A stretch of 58,414 nt of DNA from Clostridiaceae bacterium. GTDB lineage: Bacteria > Bacillota_I > Bacilli_A > Erysipelotrichales > Coprobacillaceae. The notes beneath the pieces are model-generated. The model did no database searches. It was given only the letters and a program-made list of their open reading frames with translations, and was not told where the DNA came from. This document shows positions 9,329-15,956 of this stretch, one piece after another. Made by a program: the position numbers and the translations under genes. The stretch is from NCBI GenBank assembly GCA_902363625.1, contig CABJAS010000011.1, positions 1 to 58,414 of the forward strand. Direction: 5' to 3'. The stretch's first letter is position 1. Every line of letters starts with the position of its first letter.

Positions 9329-9944
9329 CAAAGGTACCCCTTTCTTTATCCAAATCAGCAAATGTTAATTCTGAAGTACTCTCCATTATATTTTCTTTTT
9401 CAAAAACTTTTTTAATTGTTTTAAAAATTATTTTCATATCTTGCAGCAAAGAAAGAGTATTTGTATATTGACAATCTAACTTAAATCGATCCTCCCATTT
9501 CACAAAATTTCTACCTTCTACTTGTGCTAAACCAGTCAATCCTGGTCTCACTCCATGTCTATGTCTTTCTTCAGGTGTATAATATGGAAGATACTTCACT
9601 AATAACGGTCTAGGTCCAACAATACTCATATCTCCTTTTAAGATATTAAATAATTCTGGTAGTTCATCTAATGATGTTGAACGCAGTTTTTTACCAAATG
9701 AAGTTAATCTCGCTTCATCAGGTAATAGATTTCCTTCTTCATCAGTTTCACTTGTCATACTTCTAAACTTATACATCTTAAATATCTTTTCGTCTTTACC
9801 CGGTCTTTCCTGCGTAAAGATGACTGGACTACCTAGTTTTGTTCTTACTAATACAGCAAGTATAATATAAACTGGACTTAGTATAATAATAGCTATTAAC
9901 GAAAGAGTAAAATCAAAGAATCTCTTAAAAAAGTGTGGATACAT
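9321..9944 (-). CDS. Initiating sugar transferase (PglC/EpsL type)
   Basis: About 207 residues: one N-terminal hydrophobic segment followed by the monotopic phosphoglycosyl transferase core. Visible motifs are FTQERPGKDEKIFKMYKFRSM, the catalytic S-T-S-L-D-E-L-P-E stretch, GDMSIVGPRPLL and RPGLTGLAQVEGR. The enzyme transfers a phospho-sugar from UDP-sugar to undecaprenyl phosphate, the first membrane step of polymer assembly. The chosen ATG at 9944 overlaps the upstream stop codon (TAATG) and has AAGGAG upstream; the earlier GTG overlaps that site. It marks the end of the more conserved head of the operon. Confidence 0.92.
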   Translation of the reverse strand: MYPHFFKRFFDFTLSLIAIIILSPVYIILAVLVRTKLGSPVIFTQERPGKDEKIFKMYKFRSMTSETDEEGNLLPDEARLTSFGKKLRSTSLDELPELFNILKGDMSIVGPRPLLVKYLPYYTPEERHRHGVRPGLTGLAQVEGRNFVKWEDRFKLDCQYTNTLSLLQDMKIIFKTIKKVFEKENIMESTSELTFADLDKERGTFDE

Positions 9945-11170
9945 TATTGAAAGCACTCCTTTATAATTTCTATGATTTTATCTTGTTCTTCTTCTGTCAT
10001 CTTATTATCAGATGGTAAGCATAGCCCTCTATCAAAGATATCCATTCCTACATCTATTGTACTTCCTTCTATATATGCATTTGTCTTTGCTCTTCCATTA
10101 CCACTTTTAGTGATAAATGGATTCATTCTATAAATCGGTTGCATATGCATTGGCTTCCATATTGGTCTTCCCTCTGCATTATATTTTGCTAATGTTTCTA
10201 AGATTTCTGTTGGACATGATTTCCCTTTTTCACTAATATATATTGCTTCTGTTTCACTTCTTACTTGTTTACACATCGCTTCTTTATCAATGATCATACA
10301 TGACAACCAGAAGTTTGGTTCACTTTTCGTTCCGTCATAGGGATTCATTTGAACTGGCAAATCTTTTAATCCTTCTTTATATCTTTCGTAGATTACTTTC
10401 TTTTGTGAAATATGTTCTTCTAAATAAGGCAATTGTCCTCTAACCACCCCTGCAATGACATTTGACATTCTATAGTTATATCCTAGTTCTTCATGTTGAT
10501 ACCATGGTGCATTTTCTCTCGACTGCGTTGACCATTTTCTTACCTTATTTGCCGCTTCTTCATTATCAGTCAAGAACATTCCTCCCGATGAACCAGTAAT
10601 AATCTTATTACCATTAAAAGATATTGCACTGTAATCACCAAATGTTCCTGTTTGAATTCCTTTATAAGTTGCGCCTAATGATTCAGCAGCATCTTCAATG
10701 AGAATAGCATTATGCTTATCACATATCGCTTTGATTTCATCAATCTTACCTGGTGTTCCATAAAGGTGAACAAGAACAACCACCTTAATCTCAGGGTATA
10801 ATAAAAAAGCTTCTTCTAAAGCTTTTGGATCCATATTCCATGTATCATATTCTGTATCTACAAATACAGGGACTCCCCCTTCATAAACAACCGGATTCAC
10901 AGTTGCATCAAATGTCATATCTGAACAAATAACCTTATCACCGGGTTTTACACCAGCAAGTTTCACTGCAAGATGAAGTGTTGAAGTACCAGATGATAAT
11001 GCGACTGCATATTTACAGCCAACCATTTCACAAACGCTTTTTTCTATTTTGTCTATGTTCTCACCTACTGTAGACATCCAGTTACTTTCATATGCTTCTT
11101 TGATATACTCAATTTCTTTTCCATGCATGGTTGGACTGGACAGCCAAACTTTATTATTAAATTTTTTCAT
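9944..11170 (-). CDS. UDP-sugar aminotransferase (DegT/DnrJ/EryC1/StrS, PglE/EpsN-like)
   Basis: 408 residues, full family length. It contains ALSSGTSTLHLAV (phosphate cup), CSDMTFDATVNPVVY, VHLYGTPGKIDEI, LIEDAAESLGA (cofactor aspartate) and FNGNKIITGSSGG, whose lysine should form the PLP Schiff base. Together with the PglC-like transferase and the GNAT enzyme this resembles a pathway to a 4-amino or N-acetylbacillosamine-type sugar, although the dehydratase is not in the window. I use the ATG at 11170, 4-5 bases after GGGAGAGG; the earlier ATG five codons upstream would include that site. First enzyme gene after the loaP terminator. Confidence 0.9.
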   Translation of the reverse strand: MKKFNNKVWLSSPTMHGKEIEYIKEAYESNWMSTVGENIDKIEKSVCEMVGCKYAVALSSGTSTLHLAVKLAGVKPGDKVICSDMTFDATVNPVVYEGGVPVFVDTEYDTWNMDPKALEEAFLLYPEIKVVVLVHLYGTPGKIDEIKAICDKHNAILIEDAAESLGATYKGIQTGTFGDYSAISFNGNKIITGSSGGMFLTDNEEAANKVRKWSTQSRENAPWYQHEELGYNYRMSNVIAGVVRGQLPYLEEHISQKKVIYERYKEGLKDLPVQMNPYDGTKSEPNFWLSCMIIDKEAMCKQVRSETEAIYISEKGKSCPTEILETLAKYNAEGRPIWKPMHMQPIYRMNPFITKSGNGRAKTNAYIEGSTIDVGMDIFDRGLCLPSDNKMTEEEQDKIIEIIKECFQ

Positions 11171-11192
11171 CTTTTCCTCTCCCATTATTTTC

Positions 11193-11224
11193 TATAAAAT
11201 AAAAGCAAGAAGCTAGTTCTTGCT
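11193..11224 (-). terminator. Terminator-like hairpin between loaP and the polysaccharide genes
   Basis: On the minus strand there is a perfect 8-bp stem, AGCAAGAA / TTCTTGCT, with a 5-base loop that contains the loaP TAG stop codon. It is followed at once by TTTTATTTTAT. This is a textbook Rho-independent terminator placed inside the operon, so downstream genes need read-through. It is a natural target for LoaP-modified polymerase. Confidence 0.8.
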
Positions 11225-11725
11225 GATGATTTCTAATCCTACCTTTGCGGTCGTCTCTTCATTGAATAAGTTCACTTGTATATAGGCCATTCGCTTATGA
11301 CGATCGATCTTTTGAATCATGCCTTCTTTGCCTTTCAAAGGACCATCCGTTACATAGATCTGTTCGCCCTCGATATACCCAATCGACATATCCACGATAT
11401 GATCCTCTTTCGAAAAGCTCACCAAAAACGCGACCTCTTCTTCTTTCAAGGGATAAATCTCTTCCTTTTTCTTACCAATCACCTTAGTAAAGTCCGGAAT
11501 CTTCTTTAACTCATTAAACAGTTCCTCAATATGATCACTGATCAAAAAGACATAGCCTCTAAACAGAATCTGCTTCACCTTGTGCCATTGACCATGAAAC
11601 TTCTTTTGCACATAGTATTCAGGAATAAAGCATTCCTGCAACACCTCTTTACTAATCAAACTGCGACATTTATCAGCAATCTCTTTTTCATGACCGCTTC
11701 TCACCTGAATCACATACCAATTCAT
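11213..11725 (-). CDS. loaP: LoaP-type transcription antiterminator (NusG paralogue)
   Basis: 170 residues. The NGN domain starts with MNWYVIQVRSGHEKEIADKC and includes FIPEYYVQKKFHG and LFRGYVFL; a KOW motif follows (DGPLKGKEGMIQKIDRHKRMAYIQV). Specialised NusG paralogues of this kind (LoaP, RfaH, UpxY) sit at the head of long polysaccharide or antibiotic operons and let polymerase pass internal terminators. I use the ATG at 11725 because AGGAGG lies 6 bases before it. A terminator-like hairpin precedes the gene and another overlaps its stop codon, consistent with autogenous control. Confidence 0.9.
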   Translation of the reverse strand: MNWYVIQVRSGHEKEIADKCRSLISKEVLQECFIPEYYVQKKFHGQWHKVKQILFRGYVFLISDHIEELFNELKKIPDFTKVIGKKKEEIYPLKEEEVAFLVSFSKEDHIVDMSIGYIEGEQIYVTDGPLKGKEGMIQKIDRHKRMAYIQVNLFNEETTAKVGLEIISKN

Positions 11726-11731
11726 GGGGTT

Positions 11732-11782
11732 CCTCCTAAAAAAGAGTAGGCTTCGCCTATTGAACCTAAGAACTAAGTTCAA
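11732..11782 (-). promoter_or_regulatory. loaP leader with two adjacent hairpins
   Basis: Read on the minus strand, a stem TTGAAC/GTTCAA (11760-11782) is followed directly by TAGGC-GAA-GCCTA (11747-11759) and then CTCTTTTTT, just before the loaP ribosome binding site. The second hairpin looks like a short intrinsic terminator. Known LoaP systems recognise a hairpin in the nascent leader; whether the first hairpin plays that part is inference. Confidence 0.5.
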
Positions 11783-11916
11783 CTCATGACACTATGACCC
11801 TGTCTATGACAAGACGTGACAATGCAACGATCTCCTCTTTCAACATTCCTATATACCAGATAACTGTCAATTATCCTTTATTGATAAAGAAGAATCATTG
11901 AAGGGGAGGGGAGTGG

Positions 11917-11950
11917 AAAATTAAAAAACTTCTCACCATTAGGCAAGAAG
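11917..11950 (-). terminator. asnA terminator
   Basis: Minus-strand stem CTTCTTGCC / GGTGAGAAG (9 bp with two G-U pairs), loop TAAT, followed by TTTTTTAATTTT. It begins 11 bases after the asnA stop codon and separates asnA from the loaP operon. Confidence 0.8.
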
Positions 11951-11960
11951 CTAGTCTATA

Positions 11961-12977
11961 TTATAATAAATGAATATCATGTTCTGCACATAAGCGCATA
12001 GTTTCCTCATCCCATAAAGAGGCTTGAACCTCACCGATATGTGCCTTTCTCAAAAAGAACATACACAAACGGCTTTGACCGATTCCTCCGCCAATGCTTA
12101 ACGGAAGAATATTATGAATCACATTTTGATGATAGGGGAGAGTTAAACGCTCATTTTCACCAGCTTTTTCCAGCTGTTCCTTTAAGGCTTTGTCATCTAC
12201 TCGGATTCCCATACTCGAAATCTCTAAGGCATCATCCAGTTGAGTATTATAAACCAGAATATCTCCATTCAAAGACCAGTCATCATAATCCGGAGCACGT
12301 CCATCATGTTTTTCACCGGAGTTTAATCGATCACCAATCTGTAAAATACAAACAGCTTTTTGTTCCTTAGTAATCGCTCTTTCTCTTTCTTTTGAAGTCA
12401 AATCAGGATAACGATCTTCTAATTCCTGAGAAGTAATAAAATAAATTTCATCGGGTAAAATAGATTCCCCTAGCTGCGGATAATGACGGATCATCAAAAA
12501 CTCCACATCTAACAAAGCATTATAGATTTTAGAAACAATGGCTTTAAAATATTCTAAATGACGATCCTCCGAAGAAATAACCATTTCCCAATCCCATTGA
12601 TCAACATACATGGAGTGAATATTATCCAATTCTTCATCTTTTCTAATCGCATTCATGTCTGTATATAGCCCCGTATGTCTCTCAAATCCGTAACGATGCA
12701 ACGCATCTCTTTTCCACTTAGCCAGAGAATGAATAATCTCGATTTCATCATCATGATTTAATTCAAACGATTTAAAAGAAACAGGTTTTTCATTTCCGCT
12801 TAAATTATCATTTAATCCGGTATTTTTTAATAAAAAGAGTGGTGCGGAAACACGAGTCAAACGCAGCTGTTCAGCTAATCTTCGTTCAAACGTATCTTTA
12901 ATCATCTTTATTGCCACTTCTGTCTCGATTAAGTTCAAATATGCTTTATAGTTTTCTGGTACAATCATTTTACTCAT
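11961..12977 (-). CDS. asnA: Aspartate-ammonia ligase (asparagine synthetase A)
   Basis: 338 residues, the usual AsnA length. It makes asparagine from aspartate, ammonia and ATP in the cytoplasm. Recognisable segments are VSAPLFL near the N-terminus, VSFKSFE, the class II synthetase-like region DQWDWEMVIS, PDEIYFITSQELEDRYP, and the C-terminal motif 3 region LPLSIGGGIGQSRLCMFFL. An AGGGGGAG site precedes the ATG. A -35/-10 promoter lies close upstream, leaving a leader too short for a T-box. A terminator follows the gene, so it is monocistronic. Confidence 0.95.
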   Translation of the reverse strand: MSKMIVPENYKAYLNLIETEVAIKMIKDTFERRLAEQLRLTRVSAPLFLLKNTGLNDNLSGNEKPVSFKSFELNHDDEIEIIHSLAKWKRDALHRYGFERHTGLYTDMNAIRKDEELDNIHSMYVDQWDWEMVISSEDRHLEYFKAIVSKIYNALLDVEFLMIRHYPQLGESILPDEIYFITSQELEDRYPDLTSKERERAITKEQKAVCILQIGDRLNSGEKHDGRAPDYDDWSLNGDILVYNTQLDDALEISSMGIRVDDKALKEQLEKAGENERLTLPYHQNVIHNILPLSIGGGIGQSRLCMFFLRKAHIGEVQASLWDEETMRLCAEHDIHLL

Positions 12978-13003
12978 ACTATTCTCCCCCTGTATTTTTT
13001 ACT

Positions 13004-13032
13004 ATTATAATCTATATATTGTGATTGGTCAA
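13004..13032 (-). promoter_or_regulatory. asnA promoter
   Basis: Minus-strand TTGACC, a 17-base spacer, then TATAAT, about 30 bases upstream of the asnA start. Confidence 0.7.
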
Positions 13033-13149
13033 AATATAATAATATTCTTTTATTGATATCGAATTATTAGCCATGCATAAAGGTTAGATTGTACGCATAT
13101 TCTTTTAATAAAAGAACATTTTTATATTCATGATAGGGGAGCATCTAGT

Positions 13150-13236
13150 ATGAAAACGATTTTTATTATTATATTTATAATTCTATTGATCCTTATTAGA
13201 AACAAATTAATAAAAACTTATCGTCAGCATCGTTAA
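13150..13236 (+). CDS. 28-residue single-pass membrane microprotein
   Basis: An ATG at 13150 preceded by AGGGGAG with 8-base spacing opens a 28-codon frame. It encodes a run of about 15 hydrophobic residues (IFIIIFIILLILI) after MKT and a strongly basic tail (RNKLIKTYRQHR), so it should insert as one helix with a cytoplasmic basic end. A symmetric hairpin with U-tract follows 14 bases after the stop. Nothing else explains this interval. No known family is recognised, and the evidence is limited to the ribosome binding site, hydrophobic profile and terminator. Confidence 0.5.
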   Translation: MKTIFIIIFIILLILIRNKLIKTYRQHR

Positions 13237-13250
13237 ATATGTTCATAAGA

Positions 13251-13278
13251 AAAAATCTCTGTTTCAAGAGATTTTTTT
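13251..13278. terminator. Bidirectional terminator (microprotein / ald)
   Basis: Perfect 10-bp stem AAAAATCTCT / AGAGATTTTT with loop GTTTCA. It serves the plus-strand microprotein and, on the other strand, overlaps the ald stop codon. Confidence 0.85.
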
Positions 13279-14386
13279 ATAGTAATTCTTTAGGATCAGT
13301 ATAAGCCATTTCTAATGCGTCACTGACACCTTTAAAAGTAATTTTTCCCTTACATGTATTTAATCCCAGCAATAATCCATCGTCTTCTTTTAACGCTGCA
13401 ATTCCTTTATCTGCTAGTTTAAGAATATAAGGCAGAGTAGCGTTTGACAACGCCATAGTTGAGGTTCTTGGGACTGCTCCTGGCATATTCGCTACAGAAT
13501 AATGCATTACACCAAATTTTTCAAAGTAAGGATCATCATGTGTTGTCGTATGATCCATGGTTTCAATGCAGCCACCTTGATCAATCGCTACATCAACAAT
13601 CGCACTGCCTTTTTTCATTGTCTGCACCATATCCTCGGTGATGATCTTAGGAGTTTTTGCTCCTGGCACAAGGACAGCGCCAATCACTAAATCCGCTGTT
13701 TTTAAAGCGCGGCGCAGGTTGTACTCGTTATTGTAAGCTGTATGAATGGTACCTCCAGAAATATCATCGATATATCCCATACGGCTGGCATTAATATCAA
13801 AGACCGTAACGATTGCGCCAAGTCCACATGCAATTTTAGCGGCATTAAGACCAACCGTACCACCGCCAATGATGACCACTTCTGCCGGAAAAACTCCGGG
13901 AACTCCACCTAATAATAAGCCTCTTCCGTTGTTATTTTTTTGGAGCATAGTTGCGCCTACTTGAACAGCCATACGTCCGGCAACCTCACTCATCGGCGTT
14001 AATAACGGCAGTCCGCCATTAGCGTCTCTAACTGTTTCGTAAGCAATTGCTGTCGTTTCAGAATCTAACAATGCCTGTGCAAAATCTGCATTATTGGCAA
14101 TATGTAAATAGGTAAAGACCATCTGATCTTCACGCAGGTAATGATATTCACTAGGTAAATATTCTTTTACTTTCACGATTAGGTCAGCTTCAGCAAATAC
14201 TTCTTCTACTGAAACAACTTTTGCTCCAGCTTCTAAATATTCTTCATCTTCAAATCCGCTTCCAATTCCTGCTGTTGTTTCCACATAAACATCATGTCCT
14301 GCTTTACATAATGCAAAAACACCAGCTGGGGTACAAGAAACTCGATTCTCATTGTTTTTTATTTCTTTTGGGATTCCAATCTTCAT
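13277..14386 (-). CDS. ald: Alanine dehydrogenase
   Basis: 369 residues, the standard length. It interconverts L-alanine with pyruvate and ammonia using NAD. The N-terminal domain begins MKIGIPKEIKNNENRV with the substrate-binding KEIKNNE-R segment; further marks are VKVKEYLPSEY, YLHIA, and the NAD-binding glycine motif IGGGTVGLNAAKIA with DIN at the end of the next strand. HYSVANMPGAVPRTST is the conserved family signature. A promoter lies 30 bases upstream. It is not in an operon; its terminator overlaps the stop codon. Confidence 0.95.
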   Translation of the reverse strand: MKIGIPKEIKNNENRVSCTPAGVFALCKAGHDVYVETTAGIGSGFEDEEYLEAGAKVVSVEEVFAEADLIVKVKEYLPSEYHYLREDQMVFTYLHIANNADFAQALLDSETTAIAYETVRDANGGLPLLTPMSEVAGRMAVQVGATMLQKNNNGRGLLLGGVPGVFPAEVVIIGGGTVGLNAAKIACGLGAIVTVFDINASRMGYIDDISGGTIHTAYNNEYNLRRALKTADLVIGAVLVPGAKTPKIITEDMVQTMKKGSAIVDVAIDQGGCIETMDHTTTHDDPYFEKFGVMHYSVANMPGAVPRTSTMALSNATLPYILKLADKGIAALKEDDGLLLGLNTCKGKITFKGVSDALEMAYTDPKELL

Positions 14387-14415
14387 AGTAGATCACACTC
14401 CTTTTGATAAGTGTA

Positions 14416-14445
14416 ATTATATCATTATTATAGGGATAATTTCAA
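14416..14445 (-). promoter_or_regulatory. ald promoter
   Basis: Minus-strand TTGAAA, 18-base spacer, TATAAT, followed by AAAGGAGTGTG before the ald ATG. Confidence 0.65.
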
Positions 14446-14551
14446 CGAACCTAATCATTTTTTTATGATTAAAGGATTAATCTTATGAAAAATTATGATG
14501 AAAACGACTTCATTTTCCCTTAATTATTATGACAGAGGATAGGAGAGTTCA

Positions 14552-14580
14552 TTGCTTCTAGCCAAATATTATGGTAAAAT
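14552..14580 (+). promoter_or_regulatory. Promoter of the solute-binding-protein/c-di-GMP operon
   Basis: TTGCTT, 17-base spacer, TAAAAT, about 80 bases before the lipoprotein start codon. A cre-like 14-mer, TGAAAACGACTTCA, lies at 14499-14512 but too far upstream to be a clear repressor site. Confidence 0.5.
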
Positions 14581-14662
14581 TTAATCAGAATATGTAGAAA
14601 ATAACGAGTTATATAAGATAATATTTTAATAAAAAACATATGGAAATTATGAGGATTGCATT

Positions 14663-15955
14663 ATGAGAAGTAAACATCTGTCTAAAATTATTTCAATTAT
14701 TGTTGTGATATCTCTTTTAGGAATCAGTGGCTGCAGTAAACGAGACACTTATTCTTATGAAGTTCAAGACTCGGATGCCCAAAATGCGGAGGTTAATCTC
14801 ACTTTTTATGGATTTAAATATGAGCCATTAAATGTTCAGGCAATAGAAAAGGCGCTTTATAATTATATGAATGAGCATGAAGAAATTTCAATCTCTTATG
14901 AGAGTATTAAAGGGATCGCTTATTACGATATTTTGAACAAACGCATCAATACTCATAATGGAGATGATATTTTCATGGTAGATCAGGCAACCATCCTAGA
15001 GTATAAAAATAAAAATATACTGGCGGATTTATCAGATTTATCTACAATTGATAATTTTAGTCCATTGGTAAAAAGTCAGATGGACATTGATGGGGAGTTA
15101 AATTATGTTCCGACTTCGATATCTGCATTTGGACTTTACTGTAATGAGGATTTATTAAAGGCACACAATCAAAAAATTCCTACTAATTGGGATGAGTTTA
15201 GAGAGGTATGTGATTATTTTGTACACCAGGGAATCACACCGATTGTGGCGAATAATGATATTTCTTTAAAAACGATCGTGCTTGCTAAAGGAATGTATTC
15301 TGTTTATCAGAGTGATAACAGCAAAGAAGAAATAGAAAAGTTTAATTCGGGAGAAAAAGATTTAGCTGAAGCATTGCGTCCTGGATTTGAACTTGTAGAA
15401 ACAATGCTGCAAAGTGGCTATATTAATAAGGAAGAAGCACAGCATGTAGAAAAAACAAAAGGTGATTTAGAAATATTTGCAAAAGGGGAACAGCCATTTA
15501 TGCTGACAGGGGCATGGGCTGCTCCGCGATTACGTGATTTAAATCCTAAGTTTTCCTTTACCATTCAGCCCTATCCGATCATGGAGGATGGCTGTGCCAT
15601 GGTGATTAATGTAGATACTAGAATTAGTGTTAATGCAAATAGCCCCTATTTGAAAGAAGCAAAAAAATTTGTAGAATACTTAACACAAAAAGATGTGATG
15701 TGGGACTTTGTTAACAGTATGAGCTCGTTTAGTCCACTGGAAGATGAAAGAGCTTCGGAGGATGTGGCGATACAGAGCTTGAGTCCCTATCTAACTAATG
15801 GAAGAAGTGTATTAGGGGCAGATGATAATTTAGATTATCCGATTTGGAATCTCACGCGTAAATGTATTGAAAAAATGCTGGCAGGTCAATCCAGTGAGGA
15901 AGTTATTGCGTATTTGGATGAACAAATAAAACAGTATAGAGAAGAGGCGTCATGA
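14663..15955 (+). CDS. Extracellular solute-binding lipoprotein (sugar-type)
   Basis: 430 residues. A lysine-containing signal peptide ends in a lipobox with ISGC, the cysteine being residue 24. The mature part resembles family 1 sugar-binding proteins: VNLTFYGFKYEP, DIFMVDQATILEYK, TSISAFGLYCNEDLLKA, NWDEFREVC and MLTGAWAAPRLRDL are typical of the two-lobed fold. No ABC permease or ATPase gene is adjacent. It is instead 1 base from a membrane GGDEF-EAL gene, so it may be the ligand sensor of that protein rather than a transport component. GAGG lies 8 bases before the ATG. Confidence 0.8.
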   Translation: MRSKHLSKIISIIVVISLLGISGCSKRDTYSYEVQDSDAQNAEVNLTFYGFKYEPLNVQAIEKALYNYMNEHEEISISYESIKGIAYYDILNKRINTHNGDDIFMVDQATILEYKNKNILADLSDLSTIDNFSPLVKSQMDIDGELNYVPTSISAFGLYCNEDLLKAHNQKIPTNWDEFREVCDYFVHQGITPIVANNDISLKTIVLAKGMYSVYQSDNSKEEIEKFNSGEKDLAEALRPGFELVETMLQSGYINKEEAQHVEKTKGDLEIFAKGEQPFMLTGAWAAPRLRDLNPKFSFTIQPYPIMEDGCAMVINVDTRISVNANSPYLKEAKKFVEYLTQKDVMWDFVNSMSSFSPLEDERASEDVAIQSLSPYLTNGRSVLGADDNLDYPIWNLTRKCIEKMLAGQSSEEVIAYLDEQIKQYREEAS

Positions 15956-15956
15956 T

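Noticed and set aside
12978..13100. T-box or other riboswitch before asnA
   Set aside because: The promoter leaves a leader of only about 25 bases; no T-box sequence is seen.
14499..14512. cre-like TGAAAACGACTTCA between ald and the solute-binding-protein gene
   Set aside because: It fits the loose consensus but lies about 75 bases upstream of the plus-strand promoter and about 80 upstream of the minus-strand one, so a regulatory role is not supported.
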